Assembly: GCA_947647645.1 (NCBI GenBank)
Contig: CANSLE010000026.1
Coordinates: 1 to 14,816, forward strand
Direction of reading: 5' to 3'
DNA: 14,816 nt
DNA from: an uncultured Microbacterium sp.
GTDB lineage: Bacteria > Actinomycetota > Actinomycetes > Actinomycetales > Microbacteriaceae
The notes beneath the pieces are model-generated. The model did not search any database. It was not told the origin of the DNA and saw only the letters and a list, made by a program, of their open reading frames with translations. Positions within the stretch are counted from its first letter, which is position 1; each line of letters starts with the position of its first letter. This document shows positions 1-7,626 of the stretch, piece after piece. The position numbers were made by a program, and so were the translations under genes.

Positions 1-11
1 AGGACGGCGCC

Positions 12-17
12 TAGACT
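12..17 (+). promoter_or_regulatory. Candidate -10 box of a leaderless gltX promoter
   Basis: TAGACT fits the actinobacterial TAnnnT -10 pattern and ends 7 nt before the gltX ATG, so transcription would begin at or next to the start codon. No strong Shine-Dalgarno sequence is seen before the ATG; GGGA at 18-21 is only a weak candidate. The matching -35 box would lie outside the window. This is inferred from spacing alone. Confidence 0.4.
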
Positions 18-24
18 GGGACGG

Positions 25-1539
25 ATGTCTGCCGCGATCCATCCCCGTACCACCACCGCTTCCGGAACCGACGTCCGCGTGCGGTTCTGCCCCTCGCCGA
101 CGGGGCTGCCGCACGTCGGCATGGTGCGCACCGCGCTCTACAACTGGGCGTACGCCCGTCACACCGGCGGCAAGCTCATCTTCCGCGTGGAGGACACCGA
201 CGCCGCGCGAGACAGCGAGGAGAGCTATCGCCAGCTGGTCGACGCCCTCACCTGGCTGAAGATCGACTGGGACGAGGGGGTGGAGAAGGGCGGCCCACAC
301 GCCCCGTACCGGCAGTCGCAGCGCCGTGACATCTACGCCGACGTGCTCGAGACGCTGATCGCGTCGGGCGCGGTGTACGAGTCATACTCGACCGCCGAGG
401 AGATCGATGCCCGCAACGACGCCGCCGGACGGGCCAGGCAGCTGGGCTACGACAACTTCGACCGTGACCTCACTGAGGAGCAGAAGGCCGCGTTCCGCGC
501 CGAGGGTCGTGAGCCCGCGTGGCGGCTGCGCGTCCCCGACGAGGACCTCACCTACGTGGACCTCATCCGCGGAGAGGTGACCTTCCCCGCCGGCTCCTTC
601 CCCGACTTCGTCGTCGTGCGTGCGGGCGGGCAGGCCCTCTACACCTTCACGAACCCGGTGGACGACGCACTCATGCGCATCACGCACGTCATCCGCGGCG
701 AGGACCTGATGCCGTCGACCGCGCGCCAGCTCGCGTTGTACGGCGCGCTCATCGAGGCGGGTGTCACCGACGTCATGCCGCGTTTCGGACACATGCCACT
801 GGTGCTCGGCGAGACCGGCAACAAGAAGCTGTCGAAGCGCGACCCGCAGGCCGACCTCTTCCTGCACCGTGAGCGCGGGTTCATCCATGAGGGCCTGCTG
901 AACTACCTCGCACTGCTGGGCTGGTCCATCGCCCCTGACCGGGACGTCTTCTCGCTCGACGAGTTCATCGCCGCGTTCGACATCGTCGACGTGAATCCCA
1001 ACCCCGCCCGCTTCGACCAGAAGAAGGCGGAGTCGATCAACGGTGACCACATCCGCATGCTGGATGCCGAGGACTTCGCCGATCGCCTGGTGCCGTACCT
1101 GCAGGCCGCCGGGCTGATCGAGAACCCGCCGACCGCTCCGCAGCAGCGGACGCTGGATCTCGCCGCCCCGCTCGTCCAGGAGCGCATGCAGCTGCTGGGG
1201 GAGGCTCCCGGGCTGCTGGGCTTCCTGTTCCGCAACGAGGTCGTGTACGAGGACGACGCGCTGAACGGTCTGCCGGTCAACGCGGGCGAGGTGCTCGTGG
1301 CATCCGTCGGCGCGCTCGAGCTCGTGCCGGAGCGCGGCTTCACGGCCGCGGCGGTGCAGGACGCCCTCTCGTCGGCGCTCATCGACGGTCTCGGGCTGAA
1401 GCCGCGCGTGGCGTACGGTCCGCTCCGGGTCGCCCTGAGCGGTCGGCGTGTGTCGCCACCGCTGTTCGAGTCCATGGAGTTGCTCGGCAAGGCCGAGTCG
1501 GTGCGCCGGCTCGACGCACTCGTGCAGCGCATCGGCTGA
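25..1539 (+). CDS. gltX: Glutamyl-tRNA synthetase (GluRS)
   Basis: This cytoplasmic class I aminoacyl-tRNA synthetase attaches glutamate to tRNA-Glu using ATP. At 504 aa it is full length for a bacterial GluRS. The Rossmann core begins with the HIGH-type signature SPTGLPHVG (about residues 24-32), followed by the conserved RTALYNWAYARH stretch. The KMSKS-type loop is KLSKRD (about 269-274), and the anticodon-binding helical domain fills the C-terminal third. Actinobacteria usually lack GlnRS, so this enzyme is probably non-discriminating: it would also put Glu on tRNA-Gln, to be amidated by GatCAB. A tRNA-Gln gene lies 2 kb downstream. The ATG at 25 is preferred because a possible leaderless -10 box sits just before it. 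The gene converges on the glycosyltransferase, with about 20 bp between the two stop codons and no obvious terminator hairpin. Identification is secure; the non-discriminating character is inferred. Confidence 0.97.
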   Translation: MSAAIHPRTTTASGTDVRVRFCPSPTGLPHVGMVRTALYNWAYARHTGGKLIFRVEDTDAARDSEESYRQLVDALTWLKIDWDEGVEKGGPHAPYRQSQRRDIYADVLETLIASGAVYESYSTAEEIDARNDAAGRARQLGYDNFDRDLTEEQKAAFRAEGREPAWRLRVPDEDLTYVDLIRGEVTFPAGSFPDFVVVRAGGQALYTFTNPVDDALMRITHVIRGEDLMPSTARQLALYGALIEAGVTDVMPRFGHMPLVLGETGNKKLSKRDPQADLFLHRERGFIHEGLLNYLALLGWSIAPDRDVFSLDEFIAAFDIVDVNPNPARFDQKKAESINGDHIRMLDAEDFADRLVPYLQAAGLIENPPTAPQQRTLDLAAPLVQERMQLLGEAPGLLGFLFRNEVVYEDDALNGLPVNAGEVLVASVGALELVPERGFTAAAVQDALSSALIDGLGLKPRVAYGPLRVALSGRRVSPPLFESMELLGKAESVRRLDALVQRIG

Positions 1540-1559
1540 CGTCGAGCCGGAGTCCCGGT

Positions 1560-3476
1560 TCAGCCTCCGCAGGAATAGAGGCCGGAGAGGGGTGCCTCGG
1601 TGACCTCGCGGCAGTTCGCCAGTGCCCAGGTGCGGATCTGCCCGGCGGTGGATGTCGCGGAGTCCGTCCCACCCAGGCCGTCGCCGCCGAAGCCGCCGCC
1701 GAAGCCACCGACTCTTCCCGCGATCACGAAGCGCAGCTCTCCGTCGGCGACGAGCCGCTGGAATGCCTCAAGGGTGGGTGCGGGGTCGTGTTCGTCGAAG
1801 CCCCCGATGGGGAGGAACGAGCCGCCGTCGGAAGCGATGATGAGGCTCGCGGCGCTCTGTGCGCCGAAGGTGGCTGCGAGGTAGGACGTCCCGTGCTGGT
1901 GCTCGGCCAGCCAGGCGACCGCGGTGGTGGTGGCGTGGCTCGCACCGCGCTCCGCGCGGACGTCGGGCGTGCCGCGCATTCCGCCGGCCCGCGGGAGAGC
2001 GCCCAGGCCCGGCATCCCGGACGCGCTCGTGACGCCGGCCGCGGTGGGATTGATCGCGTCGGGGGAGCGCATCGTGACGGCGGACCAGACGGCCGGGGTG
2101 AGCAGCGTCGCGACGAGACCGGTGAGAGCGGTGAGACGCATGACATCCGGTCGGCGCCGTTCGATCGCCAGAAGGACCACCGCCGAGCCCGCGATGAGCG
2201 CTTGCACGGCGGCGACCGGGAGGGAGAAGCCCGTATTGCCGCCGTCAGCGACGGCGATGCTGATTGCGAGCGCGGTGGTGGCCGCGAGTGTCGGGAGCGC
2301 GATCTGCGCCCAGAGCGCGCGGCGTTGCCGCGCGCGTGCGAACGCCGTCCCGATCAGCAGCGCCATCGGAACGGACATCGACGCGGTGTAGAACTGGTGC
2401 ATTCCTGCGACGACGGAGAACATCGCGGCGAAGGTGACCAACCACGTGGCCCCGAAGACCAGCAGCGGCGTCTCGAATCGCAGGAGGGCGAGCACGACGA
2501 CCGCCAGAACCGCTGTGGGGATCAGCCATCCGATCTGGTCCGCGAGTGCGGCGTTCAGCAGTCTGACGGCGGAGGGGTCGCCTGAGAACAAGGGTGTGAA
2601 GGAGCGGTATGCCCCGCTGTCGGTCGTCGACCCGAACCGGCCGAGGCCGTTGTAGCCGAAGACCATCTCCCACGGGCTGTTGGTGAGCGTGCTGCCGATG
2701 TACGGGCGATCGGATGCCGGTACGAGCGCGACGGCGACGATCCACACGAGCGACAGGGTGAGACTGACCGTACCGGCGACGGCGACGTGCCACAGGCGGC
2801 GCCACCACGACTGGCGGGTACAGAGGTACGCCGCCGCGAGTGCAGGCCACACCGCCCACGCCTCGAGCATGTAGGACTGGAAGGCGGCCGCGATGAAGAG
2901 GCCGGCGAGCAGCAGCCAGCCGAGACTGGAGCGCCGGAGCGCGTGCGTGGCTGCCCACGCGGTGAGGGCCAGAGCCAGGACGAAGAAGGTCTCTGGCTGG
3001 TTGGAGCGCGCGACAGCGATGAGGATGGGGGTCGTCGCGACGACGGCGCCTGCGGCGACACCGGCGAGCCTTCCCGCCCATCGGCGGGCCGTGATCGCGG
3101 TGACGACCGCGGCCGCGGCGGCCGCGAGCGCGTTCGGGAGTATCACCGCCGTGGGCGAGAAGCCGAACATACGGACGCTCAGCGCGGGAATCCAGAACGA
3201 CCCCGGGATCTTGTCGAGAGTGATCGTGCCGGCGGGGTCGAACGAGCCGAAAATGAAGTTCGGCCAACTCCGACTCATCGACAAGGCCACGGACGCGTAG
3301 TACTCGGACATCGACCCGCCGACGCCCCACCCCGTCAGGATCACGGCGACGAGGGCGATGCCCCCCAGCGACCACTGCCACGCGGTGCCCCATCGTCGTC
3401 GCGTGCCCGTGTGGACATCCGGGGCGTGTGAGGGTTCCGACGACACCGGGGCAGGAGGGGCTGTCACGGGCGTCAC
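1560..3476 (-). CDS. GT39 / ArnT-like membrane glycosyltransferase
   Basis: A 638-aa polytopic membrane protein of the dolichyl-phosphate-mannose mannosyltransferase (PMT_2/ArnT) superfamily. Such enzymes move a sugar from a polyprenyl-phosphate donor onto a protein, lipid or wall glycan on the outer face of the membrane. After a cytoplasmic tail of about 30 residues comes a first membrane helix (about 34-53), then the first outer loop with EYY (58-60), FGSFDPAG (76-83) and LDK (87-89). The acidic residues there match the catalytic region of the family. Many hydrophobic segments follow up to about residue 470. The C-terminal part of about 160 residues is soluble and contains a glycine-rich run (GGFGGGFGG) near residues 595-605. 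Acceptor and sugar are unknown. The start is GTG at 3476; an in-frame GTG lies three codons further in and no good RBS is visible, so the start is uncertain. It is divergent from the tRNA-Gln gene. Confidence 0.85.
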   Translation of the reverse strand: MTPVTAPPAPVSSEPSHAPDVHTGTRRRWGTAWQWSLGGIALVAVILTGWGVGGSMSEYYASVALSMSRSWPNFIFGSFDPAGTITLDKIPGSFWIPALSVRMFGFSPTAVILPNALAAAAAAVVTAITARRWAGRLAGVAAGAVVATTPILIAVARSNQPETFFVLALALTAWAATHALRRSSLGWLLLAGLFIAAAFQSYMLEAWAVWPALAAAYLCTRQSWWRRLWHVAVAGTVSLTLSLVWIVAVALVPASDRPYIGSTLTNSPWEMVFGYNGLGRFGSTTDSGAYRSFTPLFSGDPSAVRLLNAALADQIGWLIPTAVLAVVVLALLRFETPLLVFGATWLVTFAAMFSVVAGMHQFYTASMSVPMALLIGTAFARARQRRALWAQIALPTLAATTALAISIAVADGGNTGFSLPVAAVQALIAGSAVVLLAIERRRPDVMRLTALTGLVATLLTPAVWSAVTMRSPDAINPTAAGVTSASGMPGLGALPRAGGMRGTPDVRAERGASHATTTAVAWLAEHQHGTSYLAATFGAQSAASLIIASDGGSFLPIGGFDEHDPAPTLEAFQRLVADGELRFVIAGRVGGFGGGFGGDGLGGTDSATSTAGQIRTWALANCREVTEAPLSGLYSCGG

Positions 3477-3551
3477 GCTACGTGCGCTTCTGCGGTGTGT
3501 GAGAGGTGTTGCCTATGGAAACGCCACGACGGCGGCGCGCGCGCCCTCGGT

Positions 3552-3580
3552 TTGGACACCGCCTGCGCGTGAGCTAAGCT
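3552..3580 (+). promoter_or_regulatory. Sigma70-type promoter of tRNA-Gln
   Basis: A -35 element TTGGAC (3552-3557) and a -10 element TAAGCT (3575-3580) are separated by exactly 17 bp. Transcription would start near 3587 and give a leader of about 26 nt before the mature tRNA at 3613. Position, spacing and orientation all fit a housekeeping tRNA promoter. Confidence 0.65.
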
Positions 3581-3612
3581 AGACCCTCGGTACGACTTGC
3601 GTCGTCACCCCC

Positions 3613-3684
3613 TGGGGTATGGTGTAATTGGCAACACGGCTGATTCTGGTTCAGTTGTTCTTGGTTCGAGTCCAGGTACCCCAG
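3613..3684 (+). tRNA. tRNA-Gln (anticodon CUG)
   Basis: The gene folds as a complete cloverleaf. The 7-bp acceptor stem is TGGGGTA (3613-3619) with TACCCCA (3677-3683), the discriminator base is G3684, and the T-arm loop contains GTTCGAGTC. The anticodon stem GCTGA/TCAGT encloses the loop TTCTGGT, which places anticodon CTG at 3646-3648 and reads CAG (Gln). CCA is not encoded. The 3' 32 bases (3654-3685) recur at 7792-7823, showing that this tRNA is the integration site of the neighbouring element, with an intact tRNA retained at the left junction. Its probable original terminator (7882-7912) is now on the far side of the element. Confidence 0.95.
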
Positions 3685-3685
3685 C
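3654..3685 (+). repeat. attL core (3' end of tRNA-Gln)
   Basis: This 32-bp segment covers part of the anticodon arm, the T-arm and the 3' acceptor strand of tRNA-Gln, plus one base past the discriminator. It is identical to 7792-7823 and in the same orientation. It is the presumed crossover region shared by attB and attP. Confidence 0.85.
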
Positions 3686-3753
3686 AACGAATCGCTAGAG
3701 TTCTCTAGGAAGTCCGGCTCCCTCCTCACTCCATCGAGTGGCCTGATCTGGCG

Positions 3754-3776
3754 TCTGGTGACCAGATTGGTGACCA
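3754..3776 (+). repeat. Left arm-type repeat (GGTGACC pair)
   Basis: A 23-bp sequence containing TCTGGTGACCAGA followed 12 bp on by a second GGTGACC. It lies 69 bp inside the left core repeat. The same 23 bp recurs in the same orientation at 7627-7649 near the right core. Each GGTGACC unit is a near-perfect dyad (TGGT-G-ACCA). Their location on both arms of the would-be attP suggests binding sites for the integrase arm-binding domain or for the excisionase. Confidence 0.6.
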
Positions 3777-3874
3777 GAAACCCCCGCAGGGTGCGTTTCG
3801 CGATCGTCTCTGCTGATGAGGTACGTACTCGTCCCCGCTGGTTCGCGTGGGTACGCGCTCCGCACCTGACTGGC

Positions 3875-4075
3875 ATGGAAGCTCATGCACGCATCGAGGT
3901 CGAGCCCGCGTTCCTGACCCAGGCCGAGGTCGCCGTGCTGCTGGGCGTGCCCGAGCGCACGCTCGAAGGCTGGCGGCTTACGAAGTCAGGGCCGCCGTGG
4001 CTGAAGCTCGGCCGGCACGTCAAGTACGACCGCGACGACGTGCTCGCCTGGGCGCGTGAGCAGCGTCATGGCTAG
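3875..4075 (+). CDS. Excisionase-like HTH protein (MerR/Xis fold)
   Basis: A 66-aa protein starting at the ATG at 3875. It has the layout of the helix-turn-helix excisionase-family domain: FLTQAEVAVLLGVPERTLEGW (about residues 13-33) is the winged-helix N-terminus, and PPWLKLGRHVKYDRDDVLAW (about 40-59) is the wing followed by the last helix. Such proteins bind DNA at element ends and steer an integrase towards excision, or act as small regulators. Its stop codon overlaps the start of the integrase remnant by 8 bp, the usual xis-int order in actinobacterial elements. The arm-type repeat lies about 100 bp upstream. In-frame sequence reaches further upstream, but it runs through the repeat and adds no recognisable domain, so the ATG at 3875 is preferred. 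The gene looks intact. Confidence 0.8.
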   Translation: MEAHARIEVEPAFLTQAEVAVLLGVPERTLEGWRLTKSGPPWLKLGRHVKYDRDDVLAWAREQRHG

Positions 4076-4457
4076 GCCGAAGATCGCCGCGGGCGGGGTC
4101 GGCCAGGCGCAGGTGACACAGCTTACGAACGGCAAATGGCGGGCACGCGCCCGGATGCGCAACGACTCCGGCGAGCTGGTGCAACTCCGCGCCGAAGGCG
4201 CTACCGAGGATGCAGCCCGCGAAGAACTGCTTTCACGAGCGAAGACGATGACGACGCACACGAAGGCCATCATCACCGCCGAATCGACCGTCCAGGAGGC
4301 CGCGGAGGCATGGCTGCCGACGGTAAAGGTGCGCGCCGAGAACGGCACGCTCTCGTGGTCGACATACGAGAACTACGAGACCACCGTCCGTCTCACCCGC
4401 GCAGCAGAACGCCATCGTGGCACGCCGGGCCAAGGAAAGCGCGTCTCGGTTCCGTAA
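4068..4457 (+). pseudogene. Tyrosine integrase, N-terminal fragment
   Basis: The frame opens with ATG at 4068, overlapping the excisionase stop, and encodes about 109 residues that resemble the arm-binding and SAM-like core-binding start of actinobacterial phage/ICE integrases. Seen here are a basic beta-rich part (GKWRARARMRNDSG), an alpha-helical linker, then TVQEAAEAWLPTVK and GTLSWSTYENYETTVRL. Family resemblance stops near 4394, where a core-binding domain would normally go on with a V-x-P-x-L-G-type segment. The frame then runs about 20 unrelated codons to a stop at 4455-4457. The whole catalytic domain with its R-H-x-x-R-Y residues is absent. An alternative GTG at 4056 would add four residues. 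It may still bind arm sites, but it cannot recombine DNA. Identification as an integrase relies on family resemblance and on position next to the tRNA. Confidence 0.75.
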
Positions 4458-5844
4458 GCGCTCTGCCACCCGTACCGCGAACAACGCAACCTATCTCGAC
4501 GATCTGACGGCACGAGCGGGAGTCACAGAGCACATAAACGCCGAACGGCTAGCAGCAGCGAGGGTGCCGCTGGAGAGGGTGATCGCTGATGCCCGAGCGC
4601 AGATCAACGCAAAGTTGTCGGGGCCTTCGAGCATCCTGTCGGTGCCCGATCCCTCGCCGCAGGTAGAAGGTGTCAACGCCGTCGTTCGGGAGGCCAACGA
4701 GGCCATCCAAGGCTTCAACCCTCTCCTCAGAAACCGATCAGCGGCGAAGAAGTCGCTTCTCGACCGCTGTTGGGTCGTGTTCGCACGGGCGACCCTCTTG
4801 GCGGAGCTGAGCCGCCACGAGGGGGCGATGCCCGGACATCTGGCGGGAAAGCAGAACCTCGAAGGCCGGATTGAGTCGGCGAAGACTGACGTTCGTGCCA
4901 AAGAGTCGCGCCTCCGCGAGCTGCAGGCGAAGGTCACGTCAAGCAAGCCGATCATCGACCGCATCAACCGCCTCTTGGACTCCGTCGGCTTCCATTCCTT
5001 CTCTCTCGCGGAGTCGACAGCAGTTCAGGACGGTTACACCCTCGTCCGCTCAAACGGCGATGTCGCCACGGAAACGCTCAGTGAAGGCGAGCGGACGTTC
5101 ATCACCTTTCTCTACTTCGCCCAGTCTCTACAGGGCTCGCCGCAGGATGAATCCGAGCCGAATGACTTCCTGGCAGTGATCGACGACCCGATCTCAAGCC
5201 TCGACAGCGACGTGCTGTACGCCGTCTCCACCCTTGTCCGCAGGATCGTCGAGGATGTCGCAGCAGGCGCTGGTCGAGTTCGGCAGCTCCTGCTCATGAC
5301 GCACAACGCGCACTTCCACAAGGACGTCACGTATCGCCCGCACGGTGGCCCAAAGCTCGGGTCTTGGAAGTACGGCGTCGTGCGCAAGCGAAACGGACAG
5401 TCGAGCGAAGTCGAACTGCGCGACGACAACCCGATCCAGACCGCCTACGGAGCACTGTGGGACGAGGTCAAGAGGTCGGCCGAGCGTCCCGCGGAGAGCG
5501 CAGTCGGCCTCCAGAACACCTTGCGTCGGATCCTAGAGACGTACTTCAAGGTGCTTGGCGGCGTCGACGACCCCGCCATCATCGCCAAGTTCGACGGAGA
5601 CGAGCAAGTCATCTGTCGCTCGCTCTTCACTTGGGTCAATGCTGGCTCCCGCTCGATCTTCGACGACCTTGACTACTCGCCGGCGCCGAGCACCGTGGAA
5701 TCTAACCTCCGCGTGTTTCGTCGCATCTTCGAGGAGCACGGCCAGATCGGTCACTATCGCATGATGATGGGAGATCGCGCCGAAGAAGTCTCTGCGGAGG
5801 AACAGGTCGTCGAGGTGGCATCCGGGAGCGAGGCAACCGAATGA
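4399..5844 (+). pseudogene. AAA_13 (PrrC/RloC-like) ATPase, 5'-truncated
   Basis: The open frame (GTG at 4417, 475 aa) has the C-terminal half of an ABC/SMC-type ATPase: a coiled-coil-like stretch (about 142-190), signature-like LSEGERTFITFLYF (221-234), Walker B LAVIDDP (252-258), D-loop SSLD (260-263) and switch histidine in MTHN (H296). A C-terminal helical region includes TLRRILETYFKVLGG (368-382) and HYRMMMG (446-452). No Walker A (GxxxxGKS/T) exists anywhere in it, although family members carry one near the N-terminus. Reading in the same frame upstream joins the integrase remnant at about 4394-4400, and no convincing RBS precedes the GTG, so this is probably a deletion product. Proteins of this family act in antiphage defence; PrrC and RloC cut tRNA anticodon loops through an R/E/H site. 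Here R370-x3-E374 is present, but the position where I expect a histidine (GSH) reads GSR (R412). That expectation is from memory, not an alignment. Confidence 0.7.
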
Positions 5845-6026
5845 CCGACACCCCCGCGGCGGAGACCTCACGGCAGGAGATGGCTGAGGCCGAGAACTTC
5901 GACAGGCTCAGCGGGTCGATCCGCGACGCACTCCTCTTCGGAGCTTTCGCAGAAGCCAGAGCAAAACTGTTGACCAGAGCAAGAAGAACGCGTGACCAGG
6001 GGTGGATAAAAACCGCACACACTTGA
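5841..6026 (+). CDS. Small hypothetical protein coupled to the ATPase
   Basis: A 61-aa frame starts in an ATGA overlap with the stop of the ATPase fragment, an arrangement that implies translational coupling and originally a joint function. The sequence is acidic and helical at first (AEAENFDRLSGSIRDALLFG) and basic towards the end (RAKLLTRARR). It has no membrane segment and no motif I recognise. It may be the start of a longer partner gene cut short, since the last dozen residues look unrelated in composition. Intact or remnant cannot be decided here. Confidence 0.45.
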   Translation: MTDTPAAETSRQEMAEAENFDRLSGSIRDALLFGAFAEARAKLLTRARRTRDQGWIKTAHT

Positions 6027-6050
6027 GTGATCTATGCGAGGATTGTATCC

Positions 6051-6641
6051 ATGAAGGAGCTGGACGGGTCGCTCCCGTCGACGTTCACGACGGAGACCTC
6101 GCGGGCACACGGTGTGCATCCGCGAGATCTGTATGCCTGGCGAGATGGCGGGCGCATCATCGAACTCTCACGCGGGGTCTTCCGCCGAGCAGACGCGCCC
6201 CCGGCGTCGTACCCCGACATGATCGCAGTGGCGCACCGCGCTCCTCGTGCGATCGTGTGCTGCGTCTCGGCGGCAGCGATCCATGACCTGACGGACGAGA
6301 TGCCGGCGTTGGTGCAGATCGCGGTTCCCAAACGGTCGCATACGCCGGCGATCACTTACCCGCCTGTGACGGTGTTTCGCTTCGATGAGGCCACGTTCGA
6401 ACTTGGTTTGACCGCGTTCGAGGCGGGGCCGGGGGAGCCCGTGCGCATCTATGATGCGGCGAGGACGGTGGTGGATCTCATGAGATTTCGGAGACGCCTT
6501 GGTGAGCCGATTGCGCATGCCGCGCTTCACCGATATCTGGCAGCACCGAATTCGAAACCGGCACTGCTGCTGGAGTACGCGGAGGCGCTGGGGACGTTCG
6601 GGCCGATGCGTGCTGCGCTCGATGTTGCGAGTGCCCGATGA
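6051..6641 (+). CDS. abiEi: AbiEi-family type IV antitoxin
   Basis: A 196-aa antitoxin of the AbiE toxin-antitoxin type. The N-terminal winged-helix domain (about 1-48) ends in the family motif ELSRGVFRR. It is followed by the AbiEi C-terminal domain with ICCVSAAAIHDLTDEMPALVQIAVPKR-like content (about 68-95; I69 reads V) and a terminal helical part. In studied systems AbiEi represses its own operon through the winged helix, and antitoxicity comes from the C-terminal domain without stable toxin binding. The ATG at 6051 is chosen because GAGG at 6038-6041 lies 9 nt upstream; a GTG at 6027 would add eight residues without a better RBS. Its stop overlaps the toxin start as ATGA. The gene appears intact and probably has its own promoter in the roughly 200 bp upstream, though I see no clear -35/-10 pair or operator. 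Confidence 0.85.
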   Translation: MKELDGSLPSTFTTETSRAHGVHPRDLYAWRDGGRIIELSRGVFRRADAPPASYPDMIAVAHRAPRAIVCCVSAAAIHDLTDEMPALVQIAVPKRSHTPAITYPPVTVFRFDEATFELGLTAFEAGPGEPVRIYDAARTVVDLMRFRRRLGEPIAHAALHRYLAAPNSKPALLLEYAEALGTFGPMRAALDVASAR

Positions 6642-7597
6642 GTCGCCCCACGCGAGAGAGCGCCGCGGGGCGCGCGTACCTCGACCTGCAGAATCAGGCT
6701 CGTCGCCAAAAGCGTGGCACGCAGGAGCTGCTCACGATGTACATCGTCGAGCGATGGCTGTCGCGTATGTCGCGCTCACCGTACGCCGAGGACTTCATCC
6801 TGAAGGGCGGGATGCTGCTCGCTTCCTTCGGCACCCGCCGTCCCACGGTCGACGCCGACGCCCTCGCTCGTAACATGGCCTCTGATCAAGAGGCCGTGGC
6901 CCGTCGTGTGGCCGAGATCGCCGCGATCGAAGACCCAGACGACGGCGTGGAGTTCCTGTCCGACACAGTCGCCACTGCGGTGATTCGTGACGACGCGCTG
7001 TATTCCGGCGTGCGGGTGACGATGACGGTACAGCTCGCAACAGCGCAGGTCAAGCTGCGGCTTGACATCAACTTCGGCGACCCCGTCACTCCGGCCCCGC
7101 GAACAGTTGAGCTGCCGTCGCTGCGGCCGGACGCTCCGCCGATCCGCATCCTGGGCTACCCGATCGAGACGGTATTCGCAGAGAAACTCGTCACCGCTAT
7201 CGAACTGGCACGAGCGAACACGCGCGTGCGTGACTTCGCGGATATCCACCTCTTGACCGGCACACAGGCTCTCCAGTGTGGGGAACTGCGTGACGCGCTC
7301 ACGGCGACCGCAATTTTCCGCGGGACCACGTTGATTCCGTTAGCGCAGGCCACCGAGGGGCTCGCAGCGCTGCGAAACTCGACCTATGTCGCCTACCGGA
7401 AGGGGCTCGGCGAGGCGGGTGCGAGTCTGCCGGAGAGGTTCTCTGACACCGTTGCTGCGGCTGCCGACTTCGTCGACCCGGTGCTGGACGGGCTCGACGG
7501 CAAAGCCGTCTGGAGCCCCGCCGAACGGAGCTGGAGCACTGCGCCCGTCACGCCGTCCGAGCCGACAGAATCCACTACAGGTAAGACCGACCTCTGA
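6638..7597 (+). CDS. abiEii: AbiEii-family nucleotidyltransferase toxin
   Basis: A 319-aa toxin of the DUF1814/AbiEii nucleotidyltransferase family. Motif I is LKGGMLLASFG (55-65), followed by the metal-binding pair in TVDADAL (D72, D74). A third acidic motif appears in KLRLDINFGD (D143). The conserved lysine and helix of family motifs III-IV are FAEKLVTAIEL (K183) and ANTRVRDFADIHLL (D199, D202). AbiEii binds GTP, and related mycobacterial MenT toxins add nucleotides to tRNA acceptor ends, halting translation; the substrate here is unknown. It starts in an ATGA overlap with abiEi, which ties toxin synthesis to the antitoxin. Length and motifs are complete, so the pair is the only intact cargo visible in the element. 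It likely gives phage abortive infection, element stability, or both. The C-terminal 30 residues are low complexity (Pro/Ser/Thr). Confidence 0.88.
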   Translation: MSRPTRESAAGRAYLDLQNQARRQKRGTQELLTMYIVERWLSRMSRSPYAEDFILKGGMLLASFGTRRPTVDADALARNMASDQEAVARRVAEIAAIEDPDDGVEFLSDTVATAVIRDDALYSGVRVTMTVQLATAQVKLRLDINFGDPVTPAPRTVELPSLRPDAPPIRILGYPIETVFAEKLVTAIELARANTRVRDFADIHLLTGTQALQCGELRDALTATAIFRGTTLIPLAQATEGLAALRNSTYVAYRKGLGEAGASLPERFSDTVAAAADFVDPVLDGLDGKAVWSPAERSWSTAPVTPSEPTESTTGKTDL

Positions 7598-7626
7598 CGG
7601 CTTTCGTCGGATCTGGCCCTATCCGA

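Noticed and set aside
3574..3876. Minus-strand frame covering the tRNA-Gln gene
   Set aside because: It is antisense to a clear tRNA and is the kind of spurious frame commonly annotated over tRNAs.
5970..6000. Additional GACCA motifs resembling the arm repeats before abiEi
   Set aside because: They match only TTGACCAGA and GTGACCAGG with different spacing; likely coincidence.
7607..7626. Possible terminator after abiEii (TCGGAT and ATCCGA around an 8-nt loop)
   Set aside because: The stem is only 6 bp and no T-run follows; too weak to call.
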